A stretch of DNA of 64,000 nt from Spirochaetia bacterium (GCA_009885955.1 VFJS01000002.1:124001-188000), one strand, 5' to 3'; positions 26,241-36,108 are shown, numbered from the stretch's first letter. A program made the numbers and translations. Notes: generated by a model not told the origin, from the letters alone.

Positions 26241-28682
26241 ATGAAAATAGATTTTGACAAGAGGTATCCGCTGCTGCCCCTGAGAGATGTGGTGGTTTTC
26301 CCATATATGATTATACCCCTCTTTGTCGGAAGGGACAAATCGATGAAAGCCCTGGACAGGGCCATGAAGGGGGACAGGCTTATTGTCCTTGCGACCCAGA
26401 AAGACGCCAATGTCACTTCACCGGAGAGGGGAGATATTTATGACATTGGAACTATATCAGAAATTCTTCAGCTTTTGAAACTCCCGGACGGGACAATTAA
26501 GGTTCTCGTAGAAGGAAAGCAGAGGTGTTATATCACGGATTTTATATCTGAAGATGAATTTTATGAAATAGGGATAAAAAACATTGAACGCGAAGCTGAT
26601 ACGGGAAGCGATATTTTTGCTTTGAAGAATACTCTGATTAAGGAATTTGAAAAATATATTAAACTGAACAAAAAGGTACCGAAAGAGGCGCTTACCAGCG
26701 TATCCGGCATTGAAAATTTATCCCAGCTGGCGGATGTTATTATTTCTCATGTAGAAATGAGGATAGAATACAAGCAAACCCTGCTTGAGCTTGGAAATCC
26801 TGTTGATAGGATTTCCAAACTGATAGAACTCATCAATGGCGAAATTGAGGTAATGTATATAGAGAAAAAAATTCAGGGCCAGGTCCGTAAGCAGATGGAA
26901 AAGACCCAGAAAGAATATTACCTCAATGAACAGATGAAAATAATTAAAAAAGAGCTTGGGCAGAGCGGTGAAGAGATTGATGAAATTGAGGAATTGAAAA
27001 AATCGATAGAAAAGGCTAACATGAGCAGCGAGGCCAAAACCAAAGCCCTTCAGGAGATTAAAAGGCTTGAAAAAATGCCGCCCATGTCTGCGGAATCCAC
27101 AGTGGTAAGGACTTTCATAGAATGGCTCAGGGATGTGCCATGGAATAAAAAGACAAAAGATATGAAGAAAATAGACCAGTCCATGGATATTTTAAATGAA
27201 GATCATTACGGGCTTGATGAAGTCAAGGAGAGGATTATTGAATATATTGCAGTCAGCAAGCTCTCGAAGAAGTTAAAAGGCCCCATACTCTGTTTTGTCG
27301 GGCCCCCGGGAGTTGGAAAGACATCTCTTGGGAAATCTGTTGCACGGGCGTTGGGAAGAAGATTTATCAGGATGTCCCTGGGCGGGGTACGTGATGAAGC
27401 CGAAATAAGGGGGCACAGAAGAACCTACGTTGGAGCTCTTCCGGGAAGAATTATACAGATGCTTAAAAAAGTAGGCACAAGAAATCCTGTAATCCTGCTT
27501 GATGAAATTGACAAAATGTCCATGGATTTCAGGGGGGACCCTTCCTCGGCTCTTCTCGAGGTCCTCGACCCTGAACAGAATAGCGCATTTATTGACCATT
27601 ATCTTGAAATTCCCTATGACCTGAGTGATGTAATGTTTATCACCACTGCGAATGTTCAGCATGAGATACCGCTCCCGTTACTCGACAGGATGGAGATTAT
27701 AGAAATCAACAGCTACACTGAACCGGAAAAATTGAATATTGCAATCAACTATCTTGTGAGTAAACAGATTAAAGAGAACGGCTTAAAACTTGCCAATATT
27801 GAATTTTCCAGGGATTCAATGCTTTACACTATCAGGCATTATACCAGGGAGGCTGGAGTAAGGAATATTGAGAGAGTAATTGCCAAGGTATGCCGTAAGG
27901 CTGCCAGGGAAGTAGTCCAGAACGATAAGAATTTCAAAAAAATAATAACTCCCGAGGTCTTACACGAGTATCTCGGGCCAATCAGGTTCAAATACGGAGT
28001 CAGGGAGCAGAACCATGAAGTCGGTCTTGCCAAGGGGCTTGCATGGACATCAATCGGCGGTGAAGTGCTTAACATTGAAGCTCTCCTTGTTAAAGGAAAG
28101 GGTAAAATCACCCTCACCGGCAAGCTTGGGGAAGTTATGCAGGAATCCGGACAGGCAGCGCTCACATATATAAAGGCCAATACTCAGTTTTTCAACTTGA
28201 ATGAGGATTTCATAAGTAATTATGACATTCACCTGCATGTACCTGAGGGCGGAATACCCAAGGATGGCCCATCTGCAGGTATAACAATGGCCGTGGTCAT
28301 TGCCTCAGTTTACAGCAACATTCAGGTCAGGTGTGATGTTGCAATGACTGGTGAAATAACACTCAGGGGTAAGGTCCTGCCCATCGGCGGCCTGAAGGAA
28401 AAAATTCTTGCTGCGCACAGGGCCGATATAAAACATGTAATACTGCCTAAGGAAAATGAAAAGGATATTGAAAAGCTTCCTGAATATATAAAGAAGGAGA
28501 TGGTTTACCATCCTGTCAGTACAATGGAGGAAGTATTATTTCTTTCGCTGGCGAATCCGGAAAAATTTTTCAGGGACCAGGAAAAAACCAGGGTACTGTA
28601 TGATAAATGGAAAGAGGCAATTGGCGACTGGTATATTGAGGCTGAAAAGCCCGTTGATGATGCGAAAAATGTGAAGATGTGA
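26241..28682 (+). CDS. lon: ATP-dependent protease Lon
   Basis: Homo-oligomeric AAA+ protease for misfolded and regulatory proteins. Domain order is normal for LonA: N-terminal substrate-binding domain ([20 protein letters not shown]), coiled coil around 190-260, AAA+ module with Walker A GPPGVGKT near 354-361 and Walker [12 protein letters not shown], then the peptidase domain with catalytic S678 in DGPSAG and K719 in GGLKEK. It has 813 residues. AGGA precedes the ATG by 5 nt. Only 28 bp separate it from clpX, so tig-clpP-clpX-lon probably acts as a stress-protein locus. It ends facing a minus-strand methyltransferase gene. Confidence 0.97.
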   Translation: MKIDFDKRYPLLPLRDVVVFPYMIIPLFVGRDKSMKALDRAMKGDRLIVLATQKDANVTSPERGDIYDIGTISEILQLLKLPDGTIKVLVEGKQRCYITDFISEDEFYEIGIKNIEREADTGSDIFALKNTLIKEFEKYIKLNKKVPKEALTSVSGIENLSQLADVIISHVEMRIEYKQTLLELGNPVDRISKLIELINGEIEVMYIEKKIQGQVRKQMEKTQKEYYLNEQMKIIKKELGQSGEEIDEIEELKKSIEKANMSSEAKTKALQEIKRLEKMPPMSAESTVVRTFIEWLRDVPWNKKTKDMKKIDQSMDILNEDHYGLDEVKERIIEYIAVSKLSKKLKGPILCFVGPPGVGKTSLGKSVARALGRRFIRMSLGGVRDEAEIRGHRRTYVGALPGRIIQMLKKVGTRNPVILLDEIDKMSMDFRGDPSSALLEVLDPEQNSAFIDHYLEIPYDLSDVMFITTANVQHEIPLPLLDRMEIIEINSYTEPEKLNIAINYLVSKQIKENGLKLANIEFSRDSMLYTIRHYTREAGVRNIERVIAKVCRKAAREVVQNDKNFKKIITPEVLHEYLGPIRFKYGVREQNHEVGLAKGLAWTSIGGEVLNIEALLVKGKGKITLTGKLGEVMQESGQAALTYIKANTQFFNLNEDFISNYDIHLHVPEGGIPKDGPSAGITMAVVIASVYSNIQVRCDVAMTGEITLRGKVLPIGGLKEKILAAHRADIKHVILPKENEKDIEKLPEYIKKEMVYHPVSTMEEVLFLSLANPEKFFRDQEKTRVLYDKWKEAIGDWYIEAEKPVDDAKNVKM

Positions 28683-28715
28683 TCCTACCTAAAGAAAAGC
28701 AATGCCCAAAGGAGT

Positions 28716-29471
28716 TTAAATTTTTTGAAAGTGAATGAGCATTCTGTTTGATTGGGGCCTGAAAGTATTCTTCACTGAATCTGAATAAATGTTGCATATT
28801 CTGAATCCGTTATTTTCAATAAAGCCGACAATTTCAGGTAATGAGAAAGTTCGCATTATATGCCGGTCATAAACAGTCTCGTGATGTCCGGAATCCGAAA
28901 TAGTATATTCGTAATCTACTTCCACAACGGTTCTGCCTGGCTGGTCTAGCAGTGAAAAGCCCCTGTTTCTGTTTATTATTTTTCCATTGTAATTGATTGT
29001 AGAAATATGGGTAAGATCTTTATGAGATATTTTTTCAACCGGGAATGAGTTCCATATCTCAAACAGGGCAGATCCTGACTGCTTGAGAGAGCGCCATGTA
29101 TTCCAAAGAGTTTTATCTATATCATCATTTTCAATTAAATAATTGAATGATCCGAATAGCGATATCACAATGTCAAACTCGTTATAATAATCAAGGTCCC
29201 TCATATCCCCTTTTAATAATTGCATGTTTATTGGGAAGCGTTCCTTCGCAACTTTAAGCATTTCTTCACTGATATCAATACCCAGGCACCTGATACCATA
29301 TTTACTCAGGGCATTCATGTGTTCCCCGGTGCCGCATCCAAGGTCCAGGAGGGAAGGTTGATTACTGCCGTTTAGCAGTGAACGGATGAGTGCAATATCA
29401 TTTGTGAAGTTACGATTAATCTTTTCAATTGAAAAATAGTACTCGGCAAGCTCATGATACAGGTGCATCAA
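28716..29471 (-). CDS. SAM-dependent class I methyltransferase
   Basis: A 251-residue methyltransferase with SAM-binding motif I LLDLGCGTGEHMNAL near 40-54, an acidic motif II region (CLGIDISEEML) and FDIVISLFGSFNYL as motif IV. It matches the Methyltransf_25/11 group, small-molecule or protein enzymes whose substrate cannot be read from sequence. The last third is beta-rich (VEVDYEYTISDSG), as in glycine/sarcosine N-methyltransferase-like or sugar methyltransferases. Its ATG overlaps the stop of ptsI by 4 bp, hence translation is coupled to that gene, an uncommon partner. Convergent with lon, 33 bp apart. Confidence 0.85.
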   Translation of the reverse strand: MMHLYHELAEYYFSIEKINRNFTNDIALIRSLLNGSNQPSLLDLGCGTGEHMNALSKYGIRCLGIDISEEMLKVAKERFPINMQLLKGDMRDLDYYNEFDIVISLFGSFNYLIENDDIDKTLWNTWRSLKQSGSALFEIWNSFPVEKISHKDLTHISTINYNGKIINRNRGFSLLDQPGRTVVEVDYEYTISDSGHHETVYDRHIMRTFSLPEIVGFIENNGFRICNIYSDSVKNTFRPQSNRMLIHFQKI

Positions 29472-31213
29472 AAAAGAATCTCTTTAAATTTATTTTTACA
29501 CATTGATCTGACCGTCTCTTCAATTTCATTTGTGAATTCAAGAGTGAGCAGGTGATCCACGAACTCCCGGCATTCCTTTACCGTTATTGACCTGATTATT
29601 TTTTTTATCTGATACATAAACGCAGGCCCCATAGAAAAATGCCTGAATCCAAGGCCAATAAGCAGCATGGTAAATTGAGGTTCTCCCGCCATTTCACCGC
29701 ATATTGATAAATCAATATTAAATTCCCTTGATACATCAACTATTCTTTTAAGGAAACGCAGAACAGAAATATTAAGGGGATTGTAGAGGTACGAAATACT
29801 TTCAGAAATTCTGTCAACTGCAAGAATATACTGGACAAGGTCATTTGTTCCGACTGAGAAAAAATCAACATGTTTTGCCAGTATATCTGCAACAATAACA
29901 GCTGAAGGAACTTCTATCATAGCGCCTATCTGGATGTTTTCGTCAAAAGGTTTTCCTTCTTTTTTCAGTTCAGCCATGGCATCTCTTGTCAATGATTTGG
30001 CGGTAATCAGCTCTTCAGCCGTGGTTATCATAGGGAACATCAATTTTGTATTTCCATAATGGCTTGCACGCAGTATTGCTCTCAGCTGTGTTCTGAATAT
30101 ATCCCTGTTTTGAAGGCTGAACCTGATAGCCCTGCAGCCAAGAAACGGGTTTCTTTCAGGGGTAGTTTTAACCGTAGTCGAGACTTTGTCCCCTCCGACA
30201 TCAATTGTCCTTATTGTCACCGGGAGAGGCTTGAATCCCTCAATTACTTTTCTGTATTCATTGAACTGGAATTCCTCATCAGGCAGTGATTTGTTCATGA
30301 ACAGATATTCCGACCTGTATAGCCCTATTCCCTGACCTCCATGCTCCTTAATTACCTTGGTCTCTTCAGGTATTTCAATGTTACCATAGATGAAGATATC
30401 TTCAAAATCCAGTGTTTGGGATGGAAGATTTGTTAACTTTGCAAGCTCAAGTTCCAATTGCAGAAAATCTTCCTGATATTTGATATATTCATCAATTTCA
30501 GTATCAGTAGGGTCGATTATTATCTGACCATGTATGGCATCGACGATTACCAGATCGCCGTCTTTTACCTGTGATGACCCGTCAACCGTACCTACAATGG
30601 CCGGGATCTCCATGGCCCTGGCCATGATAGACGTATGTGATGTCCTGCCGCCCCTGTCTGTAACAAAGGCAAGAATAAAATTTTTGTTCATCATTGCCGT
30701 TTCAGACGGCGTCAAATCAGTGCAGAAGAGTATTACCTCATTTTGTATATCAGCCAGTGATTGAATCTCAATCTTCTGCAGATTGCTTATAAGCCTCCGG
30801 TGAATATCGGATATGTCAGCGATTTTTTCCCTCAGGTATTCATCTTCGATAGAACTGAGGCCTTTAATCAGATCAGCAGATATATCGTTAATAATCCACT
30901 CCGCATTCCGCTTTTTTTCATATATCTGATTTTTTGTCTTCTCCACAATCATCGGGTCTTCAAGAACAAGAATATGGCTGGAGAAAATATCGGATAAATC
31001 CTTAGACAATCCCGTCGAAATCTGTTTCTGGATATCCATTATTTCTTCTTTTGTTTTTTCAACAGCTTTTTTAAATCTTAGCAGCTCAGAGTCTATTTCT
31101 TCCGGTTTTATTGTATATTTTGGAATAATGAGCCTGCTGTTTTTATAAACATAGGCTTTTCCTATCTTAATTCCAGGTGATACTGAGGTCCCGTTTGTAA
31201 TTATTTTACTCAC
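29468..31213 (-). CDS. ptsI: Phosphoenolpyruvate-protein phosphotransferase (enzyme I)
   Basis: Enzyme I of the PTS, which takes phosphate from PEP and passes it to HPr. The phosphorylated residue is H193 in GGRTSHTSIMAR. The PEP-binding barrel follows with LYRSEYLFMN, GGDKVSTT, IGAMIEVPSA, FFSVGTNDLVQY, and the active Cys in LSICGEMAGEP. Length is 581, normal for the sugar-type enzyme; there is no GAF domain as in the nitrogen PTS form. No HPr or enzyme II gene is in the window, so it may serve a regulatory or distantly encoded PTS. The downstream methyltransferase overlaps by 4 bp. Confidence 0.95.
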   Translation of the reverse strand: MSKIITNGTSVSPGIKIGKAYVYKNSRLIIPKYTIKPEEIDSELLRFKKAVEKTKEEIMDIQKQISTGLSKDLSDIFSSHILVLEDPMIVEKTKNQIYEKKRNAEWIINDISADLIKGLSSIEDEYLREKIADISDIHRRLISNLQKIEIQSLADIQNEVILFCTDLTPSETAMMNKNFILAFVTDRGGRTSHTSIMARAMEIPAIVGTVDGSSQVKDGDLVIVDAIHGQIIIDPTDTEIDEYIKYQEDFLQLELELAKLTNLPSQTLDFEDIFIYGNIEIPEETKVIKEHGGQGIGLYRSEYLFMNKSLPDEEFQFNEYRKVIEGFKPLPVTIRTIDVGGDKVSTTVKTTPERNPFLGCRAIRFSLQNRDIFRTQLRAILRASHYGNTKLMFPMITTAEELITAKSLTRDAMAELKKEGKPFDENIQIGAMIEVPSAVIVADILAKHVDFFSVGTNDLVQYILAVDRISESISYLYNPLNISVLRFLKRIVDVSREFNIDLSICGEMAGEPQFTMLLIGLGFRHFSMGPAFMYQIKKIIRSITVKECREFVDHLLTLEFTNEIEETVRSMCKNKFKEILF

Positions 31214-31298
31214 TATAATACCTTACATTCAAATATTCCATTGAAATGAAACCCAGCTAATTTGCTGGGCCGGATTCAAAATTCTTTTATTATTATTT

Positions 31299-31324
31299 TA
31301 ATAAAATTATTAATAATTTTATTA
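31299..31324. repeat. 26-bp AT-only palindrome upstream of ptsI
   Basis: The 26 bases are fully self-complementary and contain only A and T, built around TTATTAATAA. It lies about 85 bp before the ptsI start within a longer A/T-only tract that contains further imperfect complements. A role as operator or promoter opening site is possible, but AT-only palindromes arise easily in DNA of this composition. A second small hairpin, CCCAGC/GCTGGG (31252-31269), sits in the ptsI leader. Confidence 0.5.
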
Positions 31325-31408
31325 TTAAAATCATTAATAATAAATCAAGAAAAATTCAATATTTAATTAATGAATAATTTGTTTAATAGAGGTGCCAATA
31401 AAGCTATT

Positions 31409-31445
31409 TACTAATTTTGATACATCCCATGTATCAAAATTAGTA
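31409..31445. terminator. Long perfect hairpin after argC, no U tract
   Basis: Arms of 17 bp (TACTAATTTTGATACAT and its exact complement) surround a loop of only 3 nt. The structure begins about 20 bp after the argC stop on the minus strand. Its position suggests a transcription terminator or mRNA 3' end. However, no T-run follows on either strand, so it is not a classical rho-independent terminator. A dimeric DNA-binding site is the alternative. Confidence 0.6.
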
Positions 31446-31465
31446 CAGGATTACAATAAAACACC

Positions 31466-32512
31466 CTATGGATAATACCCCGGAAAATTCAATCCATCAG
31501 TCTGATTGATTCCCAGAAGTATATTTGCATTTTGAACTGCATTTCCGGCCTGGCCTTTTAACAAATTATCAATAATAGAAGTAATGAAAATTTTACCCGT
31601 TCTTTCATCAACCATTGGACGAATAACGCACCTGTTTGAACCTCTCACATCTGTTAAATTGGGTGATCTCGCTGTAATTTCTACAAAAGGTTTATTTTTA
31701 AAGTAGTCCCTGTATATTTGTGCAATACCTTCTGTCGTGTAAGATCCATTCTGATCGGCATAGATCGTCGTCATTATCCCCCTGTTTAATGGTACAATCT
31801 GGGGTACGAAAAATATCTTTTTTTGTGATTTGCCAATGACATTTAATATATTTTCAACTTCAATAATATGCTGATGGCTGCCTTCCCTGTAGGTGTTTAT
31901 ATTTTCATACCTCTGAGGATAAAGGTTTGCCTCTCCTGAATTTTTTCCGGCCCCGGAAACTCCTGTTTTGCCGTCACAGATAATTGTATCTGAGGTAATG
32001 ATGCCTGCTTCTATTGCCGGTAATAATCCCAATATCATGCATATGGCAAAACATCCCGGATTGCCTACGATTTTTGCTTTAGATATCAGATCTTCATACT
32101 TTTCCGGAAGTCCGTATACGGAATCTTTCAGCACTTCGGGAGAGGCGTGGCTGGAATCCATACCCTTATTCCTTGCATAAATTTCATAATCACCGGTGTT
32201 ATTGAACCTGAAATCTCCGCTAAAATCGATGACGGGGATATGCCTATGTAAAAAATTTTTAATCATAGCCATCCCTGCCCGGTCCGGGGTTGAAAAAAAT
32301 GCGATATCTATATCATCGTAATCAATTTTTTCCGGTGCATCAACAATGATATCACAGAAACCCTTGAGATGGGGGAAAACGGCACTTACCGGATACCCGG
32401 TATCCTTCCTTGCCACGAGTTGTTTTATTTTAATGCGCGGATGTCTTATAAGGATTTCAATAAGGCCCAGGCCTCCGAATCCTGTTGCCCCGATAATCAG
32501 TGCGTTTTTCAT
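31466..32512 (-). CDS. argC: N-acetyl-gamma-glutamyl-phosphate reductase
   Basis: NADPH-dependent reductase of the arginine pathway, turning N-acetylglutamyl phosphate into the semialdehyde. The Rossmann motif GATGFGGLGL opens the protein, the catalytic Cys is C154 in VGNPGCFA, and the proton-donor region GSHQHIIEVE is present near residue 225. I use the ATG at 32512 (348 residues), which places the Rossmann strand at the very N-terminus; an upstream in-frame start would overlap the previous gene. No other arg gene is nearby. It follows a methyltransferase (16 bp) and an ATP-grasp gene, so a side role with those enzymes is possible. Confidence 0.92.
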   Translation of the reverse strand: MKNALIIGATGFGGLGLIEILIRHPRIKIKQLVARKDTGYPVSAVFPHLKGFCDIIVDAPEKIDYDDIDIAFFSTPDRAGMAMIKNFLHRHIPVIDFSGDFRFNNTGDYEIYARNKGMDSSHASPEVLKDSVYGLPEKYEDLISKAKIVGNPGCFAICMILGLLPAIEAGIITSDTIICDGKTGVSGAGKNSGEANLYPQRYENINTYREGSHQHIIEVENILNVIGKSQKKIFFVPQIVPLNRGIMTTIYADQNGSYTTEGIAQIYRDYFKNKPFVEITARSPNLTDVRGSNRCVIRPMVDERTGKIFITSIIDNLLKGQAGNAVQNANILLGINQTDGLNFPGYYP

Positions 32513-32528
32513 CTGTACACCCGTGTAT

Positions 32529-33173
32529 TTATTTTTCAGCTGATATAATCCAGTGCGCAACGATCTTGCTTGTATCACCCATCAAACTTCTTTCCATCGC
32601 TCCATAACTGATCCTGGAAAACATTCCGAAGTAACTGCCTATTTCAGTTTCGTTGAAAAAAGAGACAATAGAACCTGACAGATCATTCAAATCGGTCTGC
32701 CAGGTATTGTCAAATAAATATTTGCCTTTTTTCAGAAAGGTATCTTTGTCCGCTCTCAGGGTTGCGAAGAGCCTGCCGTCCGGTTTGAGAATTCTATGAA
32801 TTTCATTAAGCATTTCCGTGACTTTATTCTTGTAATTGTAATGAAGGGATCCCCAGGCGATTGCTACATCAACAGATTCATCTTTGAACGGGATCGACTC
32901 AATAGTATTCTGGATCAGAATGAAATCGCCGATAGAACTGCATGTACGTAAGGCATTGAAACTTGAATCCATTCCAAAAAAATAATTAAATCCCAGATCT
33001 CCAAGAAGCTTCAGGTGCCTGCCTGTCCCGCACCCAAGGTCCGCAGCTGTTAAATCAACGGGATTGAACTTTCTGATGATCTCACTCTGCAGAAGCCTTA
33101 CGAGATTTTCATCAGGATAGGCAAGGATTGATTTTTCTTTTTTATAATGGTCATCCCAGTTCAGATTCGCCAT
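32529..33173 (-). CDS. SAM-dependent methyltransferase in ATP-grasp/argC operon
   Basis: A 214-residue class I methyltransferase. Motif I is LTAADLGCGTGRHLKLL near 35-51, and IPFKDESVDVAIAWGSLHYN and EIHRILKPDGRLFATLR are the later motifs of the Methyltransf_11 group. The start ATG at 33173 gives MANLNWDDHYKKE, a common N-terminus in this group (WDxxY), and lies 4 bp after the stop of the ATP-grasp gene. The frame is open further upstream, inside that gene, but the longer form is not needed. Substrate unknown. Tight spacing to both neighbours points to one pathway or at least one mRNA. Confidence 0.85.
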   Translation of the reverse strand: MANLNWDDHYKKEKSILAYPDENLVRLLQSEIIRKFNPVDLTAADLGCGTGRHLKLLGDLGFNYFFGMDSSFNALRTCSSIGDFILIQNTIESIPFKDESVDVAIAWGSLHYNYKNKVTEMLNEIHRILKPDGRLFATLRADKDTFLKKGKYLFDNTWQTDLNDLSGSIVSFFNETEIGSYFGMFSRISYGAMERSLMGDTSKIVAHWIISAEK

Positions 33174-33177
33174 AATC

Positions 33178-34398
33178 TTATTCTTCTTTATATCTGATGT
33201 TGAATTTTTTTTCCGCATCTTCAGCCCTGTGTATGGCCTCATTCATGGAATTGCCGCTGGCCACAATAACTCCAACGCGGTCCAGATTGTTAACCGGCTC
33301 GCTTACCGCTGATCCTATCTCCTTGAAAATCCTTGAAAAAACAACTCCTCCTATCTGCCTGGGGCCTTGTGGATTGAAGGAGAGGAGAGTCCCTTTTTTC
33401 CCTGTAATGTATTTTACTACAATGGAGGTTTTTGTCCTTTTCATTCTTGGAGCCTTAAAACCGCTCTCCGTGTTCCCTTTTACGGCTTCGGCTATTATAT
33501 GATAACCGGTTCTGACCGGAATAAGGATATCAGATAAAAATTCGCCCCCAAATTCCGGGACGGCCTCAATTAAATAGAGTTTCCCCTTTTCAGAGACAAT
33601 AAATTCCATGACCATCGGTGAAGTTGTAACTTCAAATGCGTCTGCAACATTCTGGCCAATGATCATTATTTCTTCGTGCATATGAAAATATTTTGACGGC
33701 GCTGCATGAAGAATGTCGACAAAATGCGGGAATGGTGTGGTTACCTTGTCTGTTATCTCGGCAAGATAAAATTTTTTTCTGTGTACAATTCCAATTGCTA
33801 TAATTTCTTCACCTTTGATGAATTCCTCAAAGATAAATTTTTCATACGTGTCTTTTGTTTTTATAGATGCAGCCATCTCATCCTTATTATTAATGATAGT
33901 TATCCCTTCCTTTGCATGACCGACGGCAGGTTTCTTGATGACAGGGAATTTTATATTCCACTTTTTTTTGAGTCTGCTTTTATGATCAATTTTCAGAACT
34001 GCAGGTGATAGAATTCTGTTTTTTTTAAAAATTTCTTTCATTCTTTTCTTATTGATAAAATCACAGCTCCGTGAAAACGGGATGAAGGGGATGTTGAATT
34101 TTTCTGAAAGGTAACTCGCGGTTTTCATTGCCGCCCCGTAGGACTTTGTCATGATGCCTTTGATTTCCCCGTCTATTAAAAGTTCGCTTAATTTCATATA
34201 TATATCCAGATAATTGTCAACAGCTTCCTGAATTTTCAGATCACACATGATAAATCCCGGCGCGCAGGGATTTGTATCAACCCCTATAACCTGGAATCCC
34301 ATTTTTTTCGCTGTCTCTATCAGGGGAATCTGATTGAATCCCGCTCCAATAGATACAAAATATGATGCAGGCAGGTTTTTGAATTTTTTAATGAACAT
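33178..34398 (-). CDS. ATP-grasp domain ligase, substrate unknown
   Basis: A 406-residue ATP-grasp enzyme of the PurK/carbamoyl-phosphate-synthase-like type. The N-terminal pre-ATP-grasp domain shows SIGAGFNQIPLIETAKKMGF and VDTNPCAPGF, which is the nucleotide-fold opening of this group. The ATP-binding part includes FPVIKKPAVGHAKEGI and KFIFEEFIKGEEIIAIG. Metal-binding acidic residues lie in LYLIEAVPEFGGEF. Such enzymes join a carboxylate to an amine or thiol through an acyl phosphate. The C-terminal tail (VIVASGNSMNEAIHRAEDAEKKF) matches the PurK/CarB end domain. It is the first gene of a three-gene operon with a methyltransferase and argC. Not close enough to any named ligase to assign a product. 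Confidence 0.82.
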   Translation of the reverse strand: MFIKKFKNLPASYFVSIGAGFNQIPLIETAKKMGFQVIGVDTNPCAPGFIMCDLKIQEAVDNYLDIYMKLSELLIDGEIKGIMTKSYGAAMKTASYLSEKFNIPFIPFSRSCDFINKKRMKEIFKKNRILSPAVLKIDHKSRLKKKWNIKFPVIKKPAVGHAKEGITIINNKDEMAASIKTKDTYEKFIFEEFIKGEEIIAIGIVHRKKFYLAEITDKVTTPFPHFVDILHAAPSKYFHMHEEIMIIGQNVADAFEVTTSPMVMEFIVSEKGKLYLIEAVPEFGGEFLSDILIPVRTGYHIIAEAVKGNTESGFKAPRMKRTKTSIVVKYITGKKGTLLSFNPQGPRQIGGVVFSRIFKEIGSAVSEPVNNLDRVGVIVASGNSMNEAIHRAEDAEKKFNIRYKEE

Positions 34399-34611
34399 TT
34401 TTTTTTCAGATAATTAATTATAAAGTTAATTTAATACCGCTATATTAATCGGAATGGCTGGTATTTCATTTAGTCAAGAAAATAATATTTTCTGATTGAA
34501 AAAGATGAATTTTCAATTAAAATGTTAAATTTTTGTTGTAAATCTATTTAGAATATAAGCCATATTACTGTCCCGTATAGTATTATTAATTACGTTACTA
34601 AAGATTTTTTT
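34399..34611. other. Divergent intergenic region
   Basis: About 210 bp between the ATP-grasp operon (minus) and the DUF503 remnant (plus), extremely AT-rich. It must carry the operon promoter, but the TTGACT seen on the minus strand has no -10 at a workable distance. No gene or stable hairpin seen. Confidence 0.5.
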
Positions 34612-34758
34612 ATGCATATTGGAATACTTATTGTAGACATTCATCTTGAAGGATGCCGCTCCCTGAAAGAAAAGAGAAGGACACTGGATACCATAGAAAA
34701 TTCCATAGAAACAGTAATAGATGGCCGTGTTATGCGTGTTAACAGGGAGACGCTATAG
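34612..34758 (+). pseudogene. Internally deleted DUF503 (YlxP-like) remnant
   Basis: A 48-codon frame. Its first 24 residues (MHIGILIVDIHLEGCRSLKEKRR) match the conserved DUF503 N-terminus, where SLKEKR is the hallmark. The rest (LDTIENSIETVIDGRVMRVNRETL) resembles the C-terminal end of the same family, with the closing helix and the E-x-L ending. DUF503 proteins are normally about 90-95 residues, so roughly half, including the central NVSVAEV-type strand, is missing without loss of frame. The simplest reading is an in-frame deletion leaving a non-functional remnant. No good SD precedes the ATG. A functional miniature protein cannot be excluded. Confidence 0.55.
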
Positions 34759-34860
34759 GTAATTTTTTTATGAAGATGAATCTTTTGTTGACAAAAAGAT
34801 TCCAAAAGTTCCCAGGATATAAAGAAATATTTACTCTATCGGACTTCAAATGGGAAAATA

Positions 34861-36108
34861 ATGAATGTAATAACTTTTATAATACTATCAGCATTGTTTT
34901 TTGAATTTACTATTCATCTTATTGCTGACATTCTGAACATTAATAATATCCGGGAATCACTCCCGGCGGAGTTCCTCGGGTATTATGATGAAGAAAAATA
35001 TAAAAAATCACAGGAATACCTTCGTATCAATACCAGGTTTGGATGGATATCGGGAATTGCCGGCCTTCTCATGGTACTGGGGTTCTGGTTTTTGAAGGGA
35101 TTCCCCCAAGCCGACCATTATGTAAGGTCATTGGGGTATGGGCCGGTAGTGACCGGCATTATTTTTATTGTTTCACTTGTTATTCTCAGAATGCTTCTAT
35201 CCCTTCCCTTCAGTATTTATTCAACTTTTGTAATAGAGGAAAAGTTCGGGTTCAATAAAACAACCCCGGGGCTTTTTTTTATGGATTTGATAAAAAGCAT
35301 AGTAATCGGCATAATCATAGGAATACCAATTCTGGCAGGTATTCTGACTTTTTTTGAATATGCAGGGGATATGGCATGGCTATTCTGCTGGCTTGGGGCA
35401 ACGGTGTATACTATTGCTATTCAATATATCTTTCCAGTCTGGATAATGCCGATGTTTAATAGATTCAATCCGGTTGAAGATGGGGAGTTGAAAAAATCTA
35501 TCCTGTCATACGCTTCGTCAATAGATTTCCCGCTTAAGAATATTTATGTAATGGATGGTTCAAGAAGATCAAATAAATCAAATGCATTTTTTACCGGATT
35601 CGGCAAAAACAGAAGAATTGTCCTTTATGATACCCTCATAAATCAGCATTCCGTGCCAGAACTTACGGCAATACTGGCACATGAAATGGGCCATTACAAA
35701 TTAAAGCATATTTTAAAAGGCATAATCACATCAATCATCCATATGGGATTTATATTTTATATCCTGTCTGTTCTTCTTTCTTATGCCGGCCTGTATAATG
35801 CTTTTTTTCTGGAAGAGCGTTCTGTTTATGCCGGATTGGTTTTTTTCGGGCTGCTTTTTACCCCTGTTGAGTTTATCTTAAACATTGTGATGCAGGCAAT
35901 TTCCCGGAGACATGAATTTGAGGCAGACAGGTTTGCAGTCAACACTACCGGCAATCCCGATGCAATGGCAGGGGCATTGAAAAAACTATCAGTGAGCAAT
36001 CTGTCAAATCTTGAGCCTCATCCATTATATGTAATTTTAAATTATTCCCATCCCCCTGTATATAAGAGGATAAGCTCTATTTCGATGGCAGCCGGGGATA
36101 CTAAATAA
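34861..36108 (+). CDS. Ste24-like M48 membrane metallopeptidase
   Basis: Integral membrane zinc protease of the M48 (CAAX prenyl protease 1/Ste24) family, 415 residues. Zinc ligands are H274 and H278 in HEMGH, with catalytic E275, and the third ligand is E354 in HEFEADRFAV. The N-terminal region carries the family-typical RESLPAEFLGYYDEEKYKKSQEYL and several membrane helices (about 1-20, 60-80, 100-120, 150-170, 175-195, then 285-305 and 325-345). Eukaryotic Ste24 trims prenylated proteins. Bacterial homologues are thought to act in membrane protein quality control, as HtpX does. It runs 75 bp upstream of a repeat lipoprotein gene. Confidence 0.9.
   Translation: MNVITFIILSALFFEFTIHLIADILNINNIRESLPAEFLGYYDEEKYKKSQEYLRINTRFGWISGIAGLLMVLGFWFLKGFPQADHYVRSLGYGPVVTGIIFIVSLVILRMLLSLPFSIYSTFVIEEKFGFNKTTPGLFFMDLIKSIVIGIIIGIPILAGILTFFEYAGDMAWLFCWLGATVYTIAIQYIFPVWIMPMFNRFNPVEDGELKKSILSYASSIDFPLKNIYVMDGSRRSNKSNAFFTGFGKNRRIVLYDTLINQHSVPELTAILAHEMGHYKLKHILKGIITSIIHMGFIFYILSVLLSYAGLYNAFFLEERSVYAGLVFFGLLFTPVEFILNIVMQAISRRHEFEADRFAVNTTGNPDAMAGALKKLSVSNLSNLEPHPLYVILNYSHPPVYKRISSISMAAGDTK

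Noticed and set aside
34788-34823. TTGACA with TATAAA upstream of the Ste24-like gene
   Set aside because: The boxes are 24 nt apart, too far for a sigma-70 promoter.
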